Assembly: GCA_031394045.1 (NCBI GenBank)
Contig: JANMWN010000251.1
Coordinates: 1 to 19,093, forward strand
Length of the DNA: 19,093 bases
Reading direction: 5' to 3'
Source: JANYIP01 sp031394045
GTDB lineage: Bacteria; Actinomycetota; Actinomycetes; Prado026
Of the stretch, positions 10,092 through 18,909 are shown in pieces. Both the position numbers and the translations under genes were made by a program. The notes under the pieces were generated by a model, which was given only the letters and a program-made list of their open reading frames with translations, was not told where the DNA came from and ran no database searches. Every line of letters begins with the position of its first letter. The stretch's first letter is position 1.

Positions 10092-10882
10092 CCGAGGAAC
10101 AGCAGCGGCTCGGTGAGCTCGAGCTCCATCACCAGCCAGCCTTCGTCACCGCGTACGAGGTCGACCCTGGCGAACGGCAGTCCCTTGGCCAGCGGCTCGG
10201 CGGCCAGCACCCGCCCCACCGCCGCCGCCAGCTCAGCGCTGATCTCGACGGTCTCGCTCGCGTCGCCGTAGCCGCCCTCGCTCAAGGCCGGGACCTTGCG
10301 GACAGCGTGGCTGGGCACCCCGTCGATCACCACCACGGAGACCTCGCCCTCGTGGTCGACGGCGTCGAGGTACGGCTGCACGAGCACGGGCCGGCCCGAC
10401 GCGAGGATCAGCGCGACCTGGGCCGCGATCGCAGCGGGGTCGGTGGTCACGATCGTGTCGCGGGACCCCGAAGAGACGGCCGGCTTGACCACGACCCGTT
10501 GCCAGCGCAGGTCTGCGACCCGGAAGTCCTCGCCCGGCTCGACCCAGTGCGTGGGTACGACGGGTACGCCGGTCGCAGCCAGGTCGCGGAGGTAGCGCTT
10601 GTCGGTGTTGCGCTCGATCACCTCGAGCGGGGGCGCGAGCCGGGTGAGCGCCGCGACCCGCCGGGCCCACGGCATGAACTCGTCGAACCGCGGGACGTAG
10701 TCCCAGGCGCTGCGCAGCAGCACCAGGTCGTACGCCGCCCAGTCCACATCGGGGTCGTCCCAGAGCACCACCTCAGCGGTCACGCCGACAGCGGCCAGCG
10801 CCGGGATCGCGAAGGGGATGTCGATGTCCGGGTCCGGCCGATCCGGCTCCTGCCGGTACGTGACATACGCGACCCGGGGCAT
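10025..10882 (-). CDS. ATP-grasp domain protein, RimK/glutathione synthetase-like
   Basis: A 285-residue stand-alone ATP-grasp protein of unknown substrate. The N-terminal part (1-60) resembles a pre-ATP-grasp domain, with WDDPDVDW and LVLLRSAWDY. Nucleotide-binding features follow: K95 in RNTDKRYLRDL, K133 in VVVKPAVSSGSRDT, VQPYL (168-172), the acidic patch E178-E180, D241 in FARVDLV, and E253/E255 in MELELTEP, which would bind Mg-ATP. Such enzymes join a carboxylate to an amine or thiol through an acyl phosphate. No partner gene is adjacent. The 3' end overlaps ctaA tail to tail by 67 bases. The start ATG at 10882 has no clear ribosome site. Similar genes are often labelled glutathione synthetase-like, which is not a functional assignment. 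Confidence 0.82.
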   Translation of the reverse strand: MPRVAYVTYRQEPDRPDPDIDIPFAIPALAAVGVTAEVVLWDDPDVDWAAYDLVLLRSAWDYVPRFDEFMPWARRVAALTRLAPPLEVIERNTDKRYLRDLAATGVPVVPTHWVEPGEDFRVADLRWQRVVVKPAVSSGSRDTIVTTDPAAIAAQVALILASGRPVLVQPYLDAVDHEGEVSVVVIDGVPSHAVRKVPALSEGGYGDASETVEISAELAAAVGRVLAAEPLAKGLPFARVDLVRGDEGWLVMELELTEPLLFLGYAGGAPERFAAAVASALAAPG

Positions 10883-10914
10883 CCGCAGAGGCTACTGCTC
10901 GAGGGCGAAGGCGA

Positions 10915-10941
10915 AAAGGCAAAGGCGGAAAGGCAAAGGCG
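10915..10941. repeat. Direct repeat of a purine-rich 13-mer
   Basis: aaaggcaaaggcg occurs at 10915-10927 and again at 10929-10941, itself built from the hexamer aaaggc. The bases just before (10901-10914, gagggcgaaggcga) continue the purine-rich pattern. It lies about 30 bases upstream of the ATP-grasp start, read on the minus strand as a pyrimidine tract. A role is unknown. Confidence 0.8.
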
Positions 10942-11088
10942 CGCCTAAGGAACGAGCCCATCCGAGACCTGGCTCATCGGCAGCAGGTGTCGATCGTGGT
11001 TGTCAGAACGCCAACAAACAACACGAGCCCCACGAAACTCGCCGGACGCCAGAGCCCTGCTGTAGATGCGCATTTCGGTTTGATGGTT

Positions 11089-11120
11089 TGGGCTTGACGG
11101 TTCGGGTTGAAGCCCCCGAA
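11089..11120 (-). terminator. Possible terminator hairpin after ctaB
   Basis: Immediately after the ctaB stop, ttcggg (11101-11106) pairs with cccgaa (11115-11120) across an 8-base loop. An alternative, overlapping pairing joins gggctt and aagccc in the same stretch. No T-run follows, so this would be a weak or Rho-assisted terminator. Confidence 0.35.
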
Positions 11121-11123
11121 GAA

Positions 11124-12110
11124 CTAGAGGTGGGGAAGCGGGAGCAGGGGGTCGATCGCGATGGCGACGAAGAGCAGGGTGAGGTAGCTGATCGAGCCGT
11201 GGAACAGCCGCATCGGCTTGGTCTCGGCGAGGTCTGACCCGTCCGCTCCCCCGGCGAGGACCCGCGACCGGAGCCGGTACGCCTCGACCAGGAAGGCTGC
11301 TCCGAGCCCGGCCGCCGCCAGCGCGTAGACGACCGTGGTGTGCGCGACGGGCACCAGCAGCAACGACGTCACGACCATCGCCCAGCTGTACGCGATGATC
11401 TGCCGGGCCACGACCGCCGGGGAGGCGACCACCGGGAGCATGGGTACGCCCGCCGCCGTGTAGTCGTCGACAAAGCGGAGCGAGAGCGGCCAGTAGTGCG
11501 GCGGCGTCCAGAAGAAGATGATCCCGAACAGCACCAGCGGGGTCCACGCGAGCGACCCCGTCACAGCCGACCAGCCGATGAGCACCGGCATGCAGCCCGC
11601 CGCCCCGCCCCAGACGATGTTCTGCGGGGTCCGCCGCTTGAGCCCGAGGGTGTAGACGAAGACGTAGAACAAGATCGCGGCCAGGCTCAGCCAGGCCGCC
11701 GGGGCGTTGACCAGCCAGAACATCCAGCCGAACGACGCGACGCCGAGCACGATGCCGAAGATCAGGGCGGCCCGCGGGGTGACCGCCCCGGTCGCGAGCG
11801 GCCGATGGCCGGTGCGTTTCATCATGGCGTCGATGTCGCGGTCGAGGTAGCAGTTGAGGGTGTTGGCGCTGCCTGCAGCTAGGGCGCCGCCCACCAGCGT
11901 GGCTGCGACCAGCCAGAGCCGCGGCACGCCGCCCTCGGCCAGGAACATGGTGGGGATCGTCGTGACGAGGAGCAACTCGATGATGCGCGGCTTGGTCAGC
12001 GCGACGAAGGCGCCGAGGGTCGTACGCAGGGAGCGCGCACCGGCCGGGACGACCGCCGGGACGACCACGGGGGGCCGATCCACAGGGGGTCGAGGGTCGA
12101 CGGCGGTCAC
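11124..12110 (-). CDS. ctaB: CtaB, protoheme IX farnesyltransferase (heme O synthase)
   Basis: A 328-residue UbiA-family polytopic membrane prenyltransferase that adds farnesyl to heme B to give heme O, the substrate of CtaA. The first Asp-rich motif is [15 protein letters not shown] (N86, D90, D94), and the second is [14 protein letters not shown] (D215, D216). [12 protein letters not shown] and [13 protein letters not shown] are further family blocks, and about nine hydrophobic segments follow. I chose the GTG at 12110 because GGGAAGG lies 5 bases upstream. A second in-frame GTG at 12164 would add 18 residues and sits 8 bases after TACGAT, so a leaderless longer form is possible. Divergent from tkt. 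Confidence 0.94.
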   Translation of the reverse strand: MTAVDPRPPVDRPPVVVPAVVPAGARSLRTTLGAFVALTKPRIIELLLVTTIPTMFLAEGGVPRLWLVAATLVGGALAAGSANTLNCYLDRDIDAMMKRTGHRPLATGAVTPRAALIFGIVLGVASFGWMFWLVNAPAAWLSLAAILFYVFVYTLGLKRRTPQNIVWGGAAGCMPVLIGWSAVTGSLAWTPLVLFGIIFFWTPPHYWPLSLRFVDDYTAAGVPMLPVVASPAVVARQIIAYSWAMVVTSLLLVPVAHTTVVYALAAAGLGAAFLVEAYRLRSRVLAGGADGSDLAETKPMRLFHGSISYLTLLFVAIAIDPLLPLPHL

Positions 12111-12164
12111 GTGCACCTTCCCGGTCAACAGCGCTGCGCAGGCCGCAAGATCTCCAGCGGTCAC

Positions 12165-12190
12165 GAGGACTTATCGTATCGGTAGGCTCA
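12165..12190. promoter_or_regulatory. Divergent promoter core between ctaB and tkt
   Basis: The only AT-rich island between the two divergent genes is ttatcgtatcggtaggct (12171-12188). On the minus strand it contains TACGAT (12178-12173), a TANNNT -10 facing ctaB. On the plus strand, TATCGT (12172-12177) and TAGGCT (12183-12188) are -10 candidates facing tkt. No clear -35 boxes are visible. The assignment rests on motif and position only. Confidence 0.4.
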
Positions 12191-12240
12191 GCCGTCAGGC
12201 TCGACCGACCACCCAACCGGCACGGTCGACAGGCCACCGA

Positions 12241-12256
12241 GCGGGCTCCGGCCCGC
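12241..12256 (+). promoter_or_regulatory. Perfect hairpin in the tkt leader
   Basis: gcgggc-tccg-gcccgc forms a 6-base GC stem with a 4-base loop, 23 bases before the tkt GTG. There is no T-run, so it is not an obvious terminator. It could stabilise the 5' end of the message or mark an operator half-site. The function is unknown. Confidence 0.45.
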
Positions 12257-12279
12257 ACTTGACAGGAGACGCTGGACCT

Positions 12280-14373
12280 GTGAGCGCGACGACGGACATG
12301 CGACCCCTCGGCTGGACCGAGCTCGACGACGCGGCGGTCACCACCGTACGAGCGCTCGCGATGGACGCCGTGCAGAAGGTCGGCAACGGCCACCCCGGCA
12401 CCGCGATGAGCCTCGCGCCGGCGGCGTACCTCCTGTTCCAGAAGGTCATGCGGCACGACCCCAGCGACCCGACGTGGGTCGGTCGTGACCGGTTCGTCCT
12501 GTCCTGCGGGCACTCCAGCCTCACCCTGTACATCCAGCTCTTCCTGGCCGGGTACGGCCTCGAGCTGACCGACCTCCAGCAGTTCCGCACCTGGGGCTCG
12601 CTGACGCCGGGCCACCCGGAGTACAAGCACACCAAGGGCGTCGAGATGACCACCGGCCCCCTCGGCCAGGGGCTGGCCACCGCGGTCGGCATGGCGATGG
12701 CGGCCCGGCGCGAACGCGGTCTGTTCGACCCGGACGCGGCCCCCGGCGCCAGCCCGTTCGACCACCACGTCTTCGTGATCGCCTCGGACGGCGACCTCGA
12801 GGAGGGCATCACCTCGGAGGCCTCGTCCATCGCCGGCCGCCAGGAGCTCGGCGAGCTGACGGTCATCTGGGACGACAACCACATCTCGATCGAGGACGAC
12901 ACTGCGGTCGCGTTCAACGAGGACGTCGTGGCCAGGTACGCGGCCTACGGCTGGCACACCCAGTACGTCGAGGTCAGCCCCGACGGCAGCGTCGACGTGG
13001 CCGCCCTTGCCGAGGCCGTCGATGCAGCGCGGGCCGAGACCTCGCGTCCCTCGTTCATCGCCCTGCGCACGATCATCGGCTGGCCGGCCCCCAACCTGCG
13101 GAATACCGGCAAGGCGCACGGGTCGGCGCTCGGTGCCGACGAGGTCGCCGCGACCAAGGTGCTGATGGGGCTGGACCCGGCACTGTGGTTCGAGGTCGAC
13201 GACAAGGTTCTCGCGCACACCCGCGGCGCGGTCGACCGTGGCCAGGCGGCACGAGCGGAGTGGACCGTCGGGTTCGACGCCTGGCGGGCGGCCAACCCCG
13301 ACCGGGCCGCACTGTTCGACCGCCTGCACTCGGGCGGCCTGCCGGACGGGTTCGCCGAGGCGTTCCCGTCCTTCCCCGCCGACGCCAAGGGCGTGGCGAC
13401 CCGCAAGGCCTCCGGCGACGTGCTCAGCGCACTGGCGCCGGTGCTGCCCGAGCTCTGGGGTGGGTCGGCCGACCTCGCCGAGTCCAACAACACCACGATG
13501 GCCGGCGAGCCCTCGTTCCTGCCCGACGGCGTCGAGACCGCGCACTGGAAGGGCGGCCCCTACGGCCGCACGCTGCACTTCGGGATCCGCGAGCACGCCA
13601 TGGGCGCGATCCTGTCGGGCATCGCCCTGCACGGCCCGACGCGGCCCTACGGCGGCACGTTCATGGTCTTCAGCGACTACATGCGCGGAGCTGTACGCCT
13701 GGCCTCGGTGATGCAGCTGCCGGTCACCTACGTCTGGACCCACGACTCGATCGGGCTCGGCGAGGACGGCCCGACGCACCAGCCGGTCGAGCACCTCGCG
13801 GCGCTGCGCGCGATCCCGGGGCTCTCCATCGTCCGGCCCGCCGACGGCAACGAGACGTCCGCCGCCTGGCGGTCGATCCTCGAGCGCCGGCAGCCGGTCG
13901 GCCTGGCCCTTACCCGGCAGAACGTCCCGACGGTCGACCGTACGGTCTTCGGCTCGGCCGACGGCGTTGCGCGCGGCGGTTACGTGCTGGCCGACGCCAC
14001 CTCGGGCCCGGCCCGGGTGATCCTGATCGGTACCGGCTCCGAGGTGCAGCTCGCGGTCGCGGCCCGCGAGACGCTGGAGGCCGCCGGGATCCCCACCCGG
14101 GTCGTGTCGATGCCGTGCGTCGAGTGGTTCGACGAGCAGGACGCCGACTACCGCGAGAGCGTGCTGCCCAGGGCGGTCAAGGCGCGGGTGTCCGTGGAGG
14201 CCGGCCTGGCCCTGACCTGGCACCGGTTCGTGGGTGACGCCGGCCGCTGCGTCAGCCTCGAGCACTTCGGCGCCTCCGCCGCCGCCGAGAAGCTGTTCAG
14301 CGAGTTCGGCATCACGGCCGAGGCCGTAGTCGCAGCCGCGCACGAGAGCATCGCCGCCGCCAGCAGTACCTGA
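12280..14373 (+). CDS. tkt: Transketolase
   Basis: A 697-residue transketolase, moving two-carbon ketol units between sugar phosphates with thiamine diphosphate. Seen in order: [10 protein letters not shown] (H38), [10 protein letters not shown] (H78), [16 protein letters not shown], the thiamine diphosphate motif from [14 protein letters not shown] (169-182) to N200 in [21 protein letters not shown] with the catalytic Glu438, and [18 protein letters not shown] (H488, H500). The length is standard. The GTG at 12280 is chosen because AGGAGA precedes it by about 10 bases; the ATG at 12298 is too far from that site. It is the first gene of the pentose phosphate operon and divergent from ctaB, as in mycobacteria and streptomycetes. 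Confidence 0.97.
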   Translation: MSATTDMRPLGWTELDDAAVTTVRALAMDAVQKVGNGHPGTAMSLAPAAYLLFQKVMRHDPSDPTWVGRDRFVLSCGHSSLTLYIQLFLAGYGLELTDLQQFRTWGSLTPGHPEYKHTKGVEMTTGPLGQGLATAVGMAMAARRERGLFDPDAAPGASPFDHHVFVIASDGDLEEGITSEASSIAGRQELGELTVIWDDNHISIEDDTAVAFNEDVVARYAAYGWHTQYVEVSPDGSVDVAALAEAVDAARAETSRPSFIALRTIIGWPAPNLRNTGKAHGSALGADEVAATKVLMGLDPALWFEVDDKVLAHTRGAVDRGQAARAEWTVGFDAWRAANPDRAALFDRLHSGGLPDGFAEAFPSFPADAKGVATRKASGDVLSALAPVLPELWGGSADLAESNNTTMAGEPSFLPDGVETAHWKGGPYGRTLHFGIREHAMGAILSGIALHGPTRPYGGTFMVFSDYMRGAVRLASVMQLPVTYVWTHDSIGLGEDGPTHQPVEHLAALRAIPGLSIVRPADGNETSAAWRSILERRQPVGLALTRQNVPTVDRTVFGSADGVARGGYVLADATSGPARVILIGTGSEVQLAVAARETLEAAGIPTRVVSMPCVEWFDEQDADYRESVLPRAVKARVSVEAGLALTWHRFVGDAGRCVSLEHFGASAAAEKLFSEFGITAEAVVAAAHESIAAASST

Positions 14374-14387
14374 GCACCACCCGCACA

Positions 14388-14419
14388 CGCAGAGTCCCCG
14401 CAAGAGTCCCGCAGAGTAC
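14388..14419 (+). repeat. Three imperfect 11-base repeats between tkt and tal
   Basis: cgcagagtcc (14388), cgcaagagtcc (14399) and cgcagagtac (14410) recur with a period of exactly 11 bases in the 62-base tkt-tal gap, ending just before the tal ribosome site. The helical-turn spacing is notable, but the copies are short and may be slippage products. Confidence 0.6.
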
Positions 14420-14435
14420 GAAGGAGCGACGAGCC

Positions 14436-15557
14436 ATGACCGAACCGCTGCGCGCACTGGCATCGGAGGGCGTCTCGATCTGGCTGGACGACCTCAGCCG
14501 CAAGAGGCTCTCCACCGGCAGCCTCGCCGCTCTGGTCGAGCGCGGCGTCGTCGGCGTCACGACCAACCCGTCCATCTTCGAGGCCGCGCTGCGCTCCAGC
14601 GCCGACTACGCCACGCAGGTCGGCGACCTGGCCGCGCGCGGGGTCGACGTCGAGGAGGCGATCCGGATGATCACGGCGTACGACGTCCGCTGGGCCTGCG
14701 ACGTCCTGCGTCCCGCGTACGACGCGTCTGGCGGCGTGGACGGTCGGGTGTCGATCGAGGTCGACCCCCGCAAGGCCCGCGACACCGAGGGCACCGTGGC
14801 CGAGGCCCGCAGCCTGTGGTGGCTGGTCGACCGGCCCAACGCGTACATCAAGATCCCGGCCATGGTCGAAGGGCTGCCGGCCATCACGCGGGTACTGGCC
14901 GACGGGATCAGCGTGAACGTGACGCTGATCTTCAGCCTCGACCGGTACCGCGCCGTGATGGAGGCGTTCCTGCTCGGGCTGGAGCAGGCGTCGGCCGCCG
15001 GTCGCGACCTGTCGACGATCACCTCCGTGGCGTCGTTCTTCGTCAGCCGGGTCGACACCGAGACCGACGCCCGGCTCGACAAGATCGGTAGTCCCGAGGC
15101 GCTCGCACTCAAGGGCAAGGCCGCGATCGCCAACGCCCGGCTCGCGTACGAGGCGTACGAGCAGGTGCTGGCCACCCCCCGCTGGCAGGTGCTCGCGGCC
15201 AAGGGCGCCAAGCCGCAGCGGCCGCTCTGGGCCTCCACCGGGGTCAAGAACCCGGAGTACGACGACACGATGTACGTCGTCGACCTGGTCGCCCCGGACA
15301 CCGTCAACACGATGCCCGAGAAGACGCTCGAGGCGGTCGCCGACCACGGCCGGATCACCGGCGACACCGTCCGCGCGCACTATGCCGAGGCGCACGCCAC
15401 GTTCGCCCAGCTGGCCGCCGTGGGCATCGACCTCAACGACGTCGTCCGCGTTCTCGAGGACGAGGGAGTCGAGAAGTTCGAGGCCGCCTGGAACGACCTG
15501 CTCGACTCGCTGACGGCCGCGCTGGCCGACGCACGCCCCGGCGGGGCATCACGGTGA
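14436..15557 (+). CDS. tal: Transaldolase
   Basis: A 373-residue transaldolase of the long actinobacterial/cyanobacterial type, transferring dihydroxyacetone units between sedoheptulose 7-phosphate and glyceraldehyde 3-phosphate. Landmarks are W16-L17-D18 near the N terminus, GVTTNPSIF (40-48), the Schiff-base lysine K139 in [20 protein letters not shown] and [12 protein letters not shown], and [14 protein letters not shown]. The ATG at 14436 has GAAGGAG 9 bases upstream. It is 62 bases after tkt and overlaps zwf by GTGA. No glucose-6-phosphate isomerase gene lies between tal and zwf, as it does in some relatives. Confidence 0.97.
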   Translation: MTEPLRALASEGVSIWLDDLSRKRLSTGSLAALVERGVVGVTTNPSIFEAALRSSADYATQVGDLAARGVDVEEAIRMITAYDVRWACDVLRPAYDASGGVDGRVSIEVDPRKARDTEGTVAEARSLWWLVDRPNAYIKIPAMVEGLPAITRVLADGISVNVTLIFSLDRYRAVMEAFLLGLEQASAAGRDLSTITSVASFFVSRVDTETDARLDKIGSPEALALKGKAAIANARLAYEAYEQVLATPRWQVLAAKGAKPQRPLWASTGVKNPEYDDTMYVVDLVAPDTVNTMPEKTLEAVADHGRITGDTVRAHYAEAHATFAQLAAVGIDLNDVVRVLEDEGVEKFEAAWNDLLDSLTAALADARPGGASR

Positions 15558-17095
15558 CCTCACCCCTCCCGCCCGCTCTCGCGAACCCCCTGCGCGACCC
15601 GCGCGACCGCAGGCTGCCCCGGGTGGCCGGCCCGTGCGGGATGGTCATCTTCGGGGTGACCGGGGACCTGGCCCGCAAGAAGCTGATGCCGGCGATCTAC
15701 GACCTGGCCAACCGAGGGCTGCTGCCGCCCGGCTTCGCCCTCGTCGGCTTCGCTCGCCGGGACTGGGCCGACCAGGACTTCATGCGGGTCGTCCACGACT
15801 CGGTCAAGGAGCACTCGCGAACCGACTTCCGTGAGGACGTCTGGGCCAACCTGGCCGAGGGCATCCGGTTCGTGCCGGGCGACTTCAGCGACGACGACGC
15901 CTTCGCAAAGCTGCGCGCCACGATCCAGGAGCTGGACGACACCCGGGGTACCGGCGGAAACCACGCGTTCTACCTCTCGGTACCCCCGAAGTTCTTCCCC
16001 GCCGTGGTCCGCCAGCTCAAGGAGCACGGGCTCGCGGAGGGCCCTGGTGATGCCTGGCGGCGGGTGGTCATCGAGAAGCCGTTCGGTCACGACCTGGAGA
16101 GCGCGCAGGAACTCAACCGGGTCGTCGGCGAGGTGTTCGACTCGGGCTCGGTGTTCCGCATCGACCACTACCTCGGCAAGGAGACGGTCCAGAACATCCT
16201 GGCGCTGCGGTTCGCCAACGAGCTGTTCGAGCCGATCTGGAACGCGAACTACGTCGACCACGTCCAGATCACGATGGCCGAGGACGTCGGCATCGGGGGC
16301 CGGGCCGGCTACTACGACGGCATCGGTGCCGCACGTGACGTGATCCAGAACCATCTGCTCCAGCTCCTCGCCCTGACCGCGATGGAGGAGCCGGTCTCGT
16401 TCGACGCGGCCGGCGTACGCATCGAGAAGCAGAAGGTCCTGTCGGCCGTCCGGCTGCCCAAGGACCTGGCGGCGAACACCGCGCGCGGCCAGTACGCCGC
16501 CGGCTGGCAGGGCGGCGTCCCGGTCATCGGCTACCTCCAGGAGGACGGCATCAACGCCTCGTCCACCACCGAGACGTACGCGGCCGTCCGGCTCGACATC
16601 GACACCCGGCGCTGGGCCGGCGTGCCGTTCTACCTGCGTACCGGCAAGCGGCTCGGCCGGCGCGTCACCGAGGTCGCTGTCGTCTTCAAGCGCGCCCCGC
16701 ACCTGCCGTTCGAGGCGACCGCCACCGAGGAGCTCGGGCAGAACGCCCTGGTGATCCGGGTGCAGCCCGACGAGGGGCTCGCGCTCCGGTTCGGCTCGAA
16801 GGTCCCCGGCACCGCGATGGAGGTGCGCGACGTGACGATGGACTTCGCGTACGGCGAGGCCTTCACCGAGTCCAGCCCGGAGGCGTACGAGCGGCTCATC
16901 CTTGACGTCCTGATCGGGGAGGCGCCGCTGTTCCCGCGGCACGAGGAGGTCGAGCAGTCCTGGCGAATCCTCGACCCGGTCGAGGACTTCTGGGCGGCCC
17001 AGGGCCAGCCGGAGCAGTACCCCTCCGGCACCTGGGGACCGGCCAGCGCCGCCGACATGCTCGCCCGCGACGGGCGTACCTGGAGGCGGCCATGA
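15554..17095 (+). CDS. zwf: Glucose-6-phosphate 1-dehydrogenase
   Basis: A 513-residue enzyme making 6-phosphogluconolactone and NAD(P)H from glucose 6-phosphate. The dinucleotide motif is [11 protein letters not shown] (34-44). E174-K175 lie in VIEKPFGHD. The substrate site RIDHYLGKE spans 202-210, and the catalytic base is H267 in [17 protein letters not shown] is also present. The GTG start overlaps the tal stop (GTGA), and the first 28 residues are a basic, proline-rich extension before the Rossmann domain. The stop overlaps opcA (ATGA), its partner protein, supporting one functional unit. Confidence 0.97.
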   Translation: MTSPLPPALANPLRDPRDRRLPRVAGPCGMVIFGVTGDLARKKLMPAIYDLANRGLLPPGFALVGFARRDWADQDFMRVVHDSVKEHSRTDFREDVWANLAEGIRFVPGDFSDDDAFAKLRATIQELDDTRGTGGNHAFYLSVPPKFFPAVVRQLKEHGLAEGPGDAWRRVVIEKPFGHDLESAQELNRVVGEVFDSGSVFRIDHYLGKETVQNILALRFANELFEPIWNANYVDHVQITMAEDVGIGGRAGYYDGIGAARDVIQNHLLQLLALTAMEEPVSFDAAGVRIEKQKVLSAVRLPKDLAANTARGQYAAGWQGGVPVIGYLQEDGINASSTTETYAAVRLDIDTRRWAGVPFYLRTGKRLGRRVTEVAVVFKRAPHLPFEATATEELGQNALVIRVQPDEGLALRFGSKVPGTAMEVRDVTMDFAYGEAFTESSPEAYERLILDVLIGEAPLFPRHEEVEQSWRILDPVEDFWAAQGQPEQYPSGTWGPASAADMLARDGRTWRRP

Positions 17096-18066
17096 TCGTC
17101 GACCTGACCGACACCACCGCGGGTGCGATCGCGGCAGCGCTGGTGCAGGCACGGCACAGCGCCGGGGTGCCCGCGGTGGGGATGGTGATGACGCTGGTCA
17201 TCGTCACCGACGAGCGGGACCACTACGACGCGCTGCGGGCCGCGCTCGACGCTGCCCGCGAGCACCCGTCGCGGATCCTGGTCACGATCCTGCGCCCGGG
17301 CAAGATGAAGGAACGACTGGACGCCGAGGTGCGCTTCCTCGGCGACTCCGGACCCGGCGAGACCGTCGTGATGCGGATGCACGGTGAGCTTGCCGATCAC
17401 GCGGAGTCGGTCCTGGTGCCGTTGCTGCTCCCGGACGCGCCGGTCGTGGTGTGGTGGCCCGGCCACTGTCCCGCGGTCCCGGCCAAGGACCCTGTCGGCG
17501 CGCTCGCGCAACGCCGGGTCACCGACGCGGCCGCGACCGGTGACCCCGTGGCTGAGCTGGGCCGGCGCTCGCGCGGCTACCACCCGGGCGACACCGACCT
17601 GGCCTGGACCCGGATCACCCAGTGGCGCAGCCTCCTCGCTGCGACCCTGGACCAGCCGTTCGGTCCGATCACCGGTGGCTCCGTCAGCTGCGAGGTCGGC
17701 AGCCCCAGCGCGGAGCTGCTGGCCCTGTGGCTCGAGACCCGCCTCGGCACCTCGATCGACCGGGTAGTGACCGACGGCCCCGGCATCACCGGGGTGACGC
17801 TGCGCAGCGAGGCCGGCGACATTGCCATCGCCCGGCCGGACGGCCGGGTCGCCCAGCTTTCCCGACCCGGCCAGCCAGAGCGTCAGGTGGCGCTGGTCCA
17901 GCGCGAGACGGCCGAGACGATCGCCGAGGAGATGCGCCGGCTCGACCCGGACGACGTCTACGGCGAGGTCGTCGGCAAGGTCACCGGCGTGACCGAGCCG
18001 ACCGCGGTGCTTCCGGGACAGCCGGATGCCGCGTCGGAGACCAGCGGCGCGGCCGACGCCCAGTGA
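17092..18066 (+). CDS. opcA: OpcA, glucose-6-phosphate dehydrogenase assembly protein
   Basis: A 324-residue OpcA-family protein, needed for assembly or activation of glucose-6-phosphate dehydrogenase in cyanobacteria and actinobacteria. Family stretches are TLVIVTDERDHYDALRAAL (34-52), RPGKMKERLDAEVRFLGDSG, VLVPLLLPDAPVVVWWPG, CPAVPAKDPVGALAQRRVTD and FGPITGGSV. The ATG at 17092 overlaps the zwf stop and the gene's own stop overlaps pgl (GTGA). The last 25 residues are low-complexity. The role as a zwf partner follows from the family and the fixed zwf-opcA-pgl order. Confidence 0.95.
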   Translation: MIVDLTDTTAGAIAAALVQARHSAGVPAVGMVMTLVIVTDERDHYDALRAALDAAREHPSRILVTILRPGKMKERLDAEVRFLGDSGPGETVVMRMHGELADHAESVLVPLLLPDAPVVVWWPGHCPAVPAKDPVGALAQRRVTDAAATGDPVAELGRRSRGYHPGDTDLAWTRITQWRSLLAATLDQPFGPITGGSVSCEVGSPSAELLALWLETRLGTSIDRVVTDGPGITGVTLRSEAGDIAIARPDGRVAQLSRPGQPERQVALVQRETAETIAEEMRRLDPDDVYGEVVGKVTGVTEPTAVLPGQPDAASETSGAADAQ

Positions 18067-18854
18067 ACGCACCCGAGGTACGTGTCCACCGCGACGCGGC
18101 CTTGCTCGCCCAGGCCATCGCGGCCCGGTTGGTGACCCATGTCGTCGACGCGCAGAGCTCGCGCGGGTCCGCGTCAGTCGTCCTGACCGGGGGCGGGCTC
18201 GGGACTGCGGTGCTGGCGGCGCTGGCCGCGTCGCCGGCGCGGGACGCGATCGACTGGCGCGCTCTCGACCTGTGGTGGGCCGACGAGCGATTCCTGCCCG
18301 ACGGCGACCCCGAGCGCAACCACACGCAGGCCAGGGCGGCGCTGCTCGATCACGTGCCGCTCGACCCGGCCAGGGTGCACCCGATGCCCGCGAGCGGTGG
18401 GCAGCCGGGGAACAGCAGCGCGACGCCGGAGTCGGGCGCCGAGCGCTACGCGGCCGACCTGGCGGCGGCGGTCCGGCCAGGAGACCACCACGGGGTCCCC
18501 ACCTTCGACGTGCTGCTCCTGGGCGTCGGCCCGGACGCCCACGTCGCGTCGCTGTTCCCCGAGCATGCCGCGCTGTACGAGACCGCACGGACGGTCGTCG
18601 GCGTGCACGGGTCCCCCAAGCCGCCCCCGCTGCGGATCAGCCTGACGTTGCCCACCATCTGCACCGCCACGGAGGTCTGGCTGATCGCGGCGGGCGTCGA
18701 GAAGGCACGTGCGCTGCGGCTCGCCCTTTCCGGCGCGGGTGCGGTCCAGGTACCGGCAGCAGGCGCACGAGGCCGCAGCCGGACGCTGGTACTGCTGGAC
18801 GAGCCAGCCGCGTCGCTGCTGCCCCTCGGGCTCCGGCGACCGGCCAGCCCCTGA
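18063..18854 (+). CDS. pgl: 6-phosphogluconolactonase (DevB type)
   Basis: A 263-residue 6-phosphogluconolactonase of the NagB-like fold, hydrolysing the lactone produced by Zwf. Motifs are VVLTGGGLGTAVL (39-51), LWWADERFLPDGDPERN (70-86), LLLGVGPDAHVASLFPEH (151-168) with the catalytic H160, and SPKPPPLRISLTLPT (184-198). The usual Asp-Gly-His reads Asp-Ala-His here. The GTG start overlaps the opcA stop (GTGA). It is the last gene of the pentose phosphate operon and is followed by a hairpin. Confidence 0.95.
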   Translation: MNAPEVRVHRDAALLAQAIAARLVTHVVDAQSSRGSASVVLTGGGLGTAVLAALAASPARDAIDWRALDLWWADERFLPDGDPERNHTQARAALLDHVPLDPARVHPMPASGGQPGNSSATPESGAERYAADLAAAVRPGDHHGVPTFDVLLLGVGPDAHVASLFPEHAALYETARTVVGVHGSPKPPPLRISLTLPTICTATEVWLIAAGVEKARALRLALSGAGAVQVPAAGARGRSRTLVLLDEPAASLLPLGLRRPASP

Positions 18855-18866
18855 CCCGGCCGGTAT

Positions 18867-18887
18867 CGGACCGCTGCTAGTGGTCCG
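18867..18887. terminator. Likely terminator hairpin between convergent pgl and HNH gene
   Basis: cggaccgc (18867-18874) pairs with gtggtccg (18880-18887) around the loop tgcta: eight pairs including one G-U. It stands 13 bases after the pgl stop and 22 bases before the stop of the gene on the other strand, so it could serve both. There is no strong T-run on either side, which is usual in high-GC actinobacteria. Confidence 0.5.
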
Positions 18888-18909
18888 GCGCCGGAATTGA
18901 TCTGGCTGG

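Larger units (their letters stand above)
10883..11123. other. Gene-poor, lower-GC spacer between the ATP-grasp gene and ctaB
   Basis: No convincing gene is found in these 241 bases. By hand count, 10921-11100 is about 59 percent GC, clearly below its neighbours. It holds a polypurine repeat near its left end and a small hairpin near ctaB. Two short open frames occur: a 42-codon ATG frame on the minus strand (10945-11073) and a 36-codon GTG frame on the plus strand (10987-11097). Neither has a ribosome site or a family I recognise. Confidence 0.6.

Noticed and set aside
10945..11073. 42-codon ATG frame on the minus strand in the spacer
   Set aside because: No ribosome site, no family recognised, atypical codons; kept only as part of the spacer observation.
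12259..12264. Perfect TTGACA before tkt as a -35 box
   Set aside because: It is only 15 bases from the start codon, and no -10 lies at the right distance; a promoter here would start inside the gene.
10945..14463. 1172-codon open frame on the minus strand opposite tkt
   Set aside because: It runs antisense to tkt and crosses ctaB out of frame; the protein is Arg/Gly/Val-rich low-complexity, the usual shadow of GC-rich third positions.
15560..17152. 530-codon open frame antisense to zwf
   Set aside because: Composition is that of a reverse-complement shadow; zwf has all catalytic motifs on the other strand.
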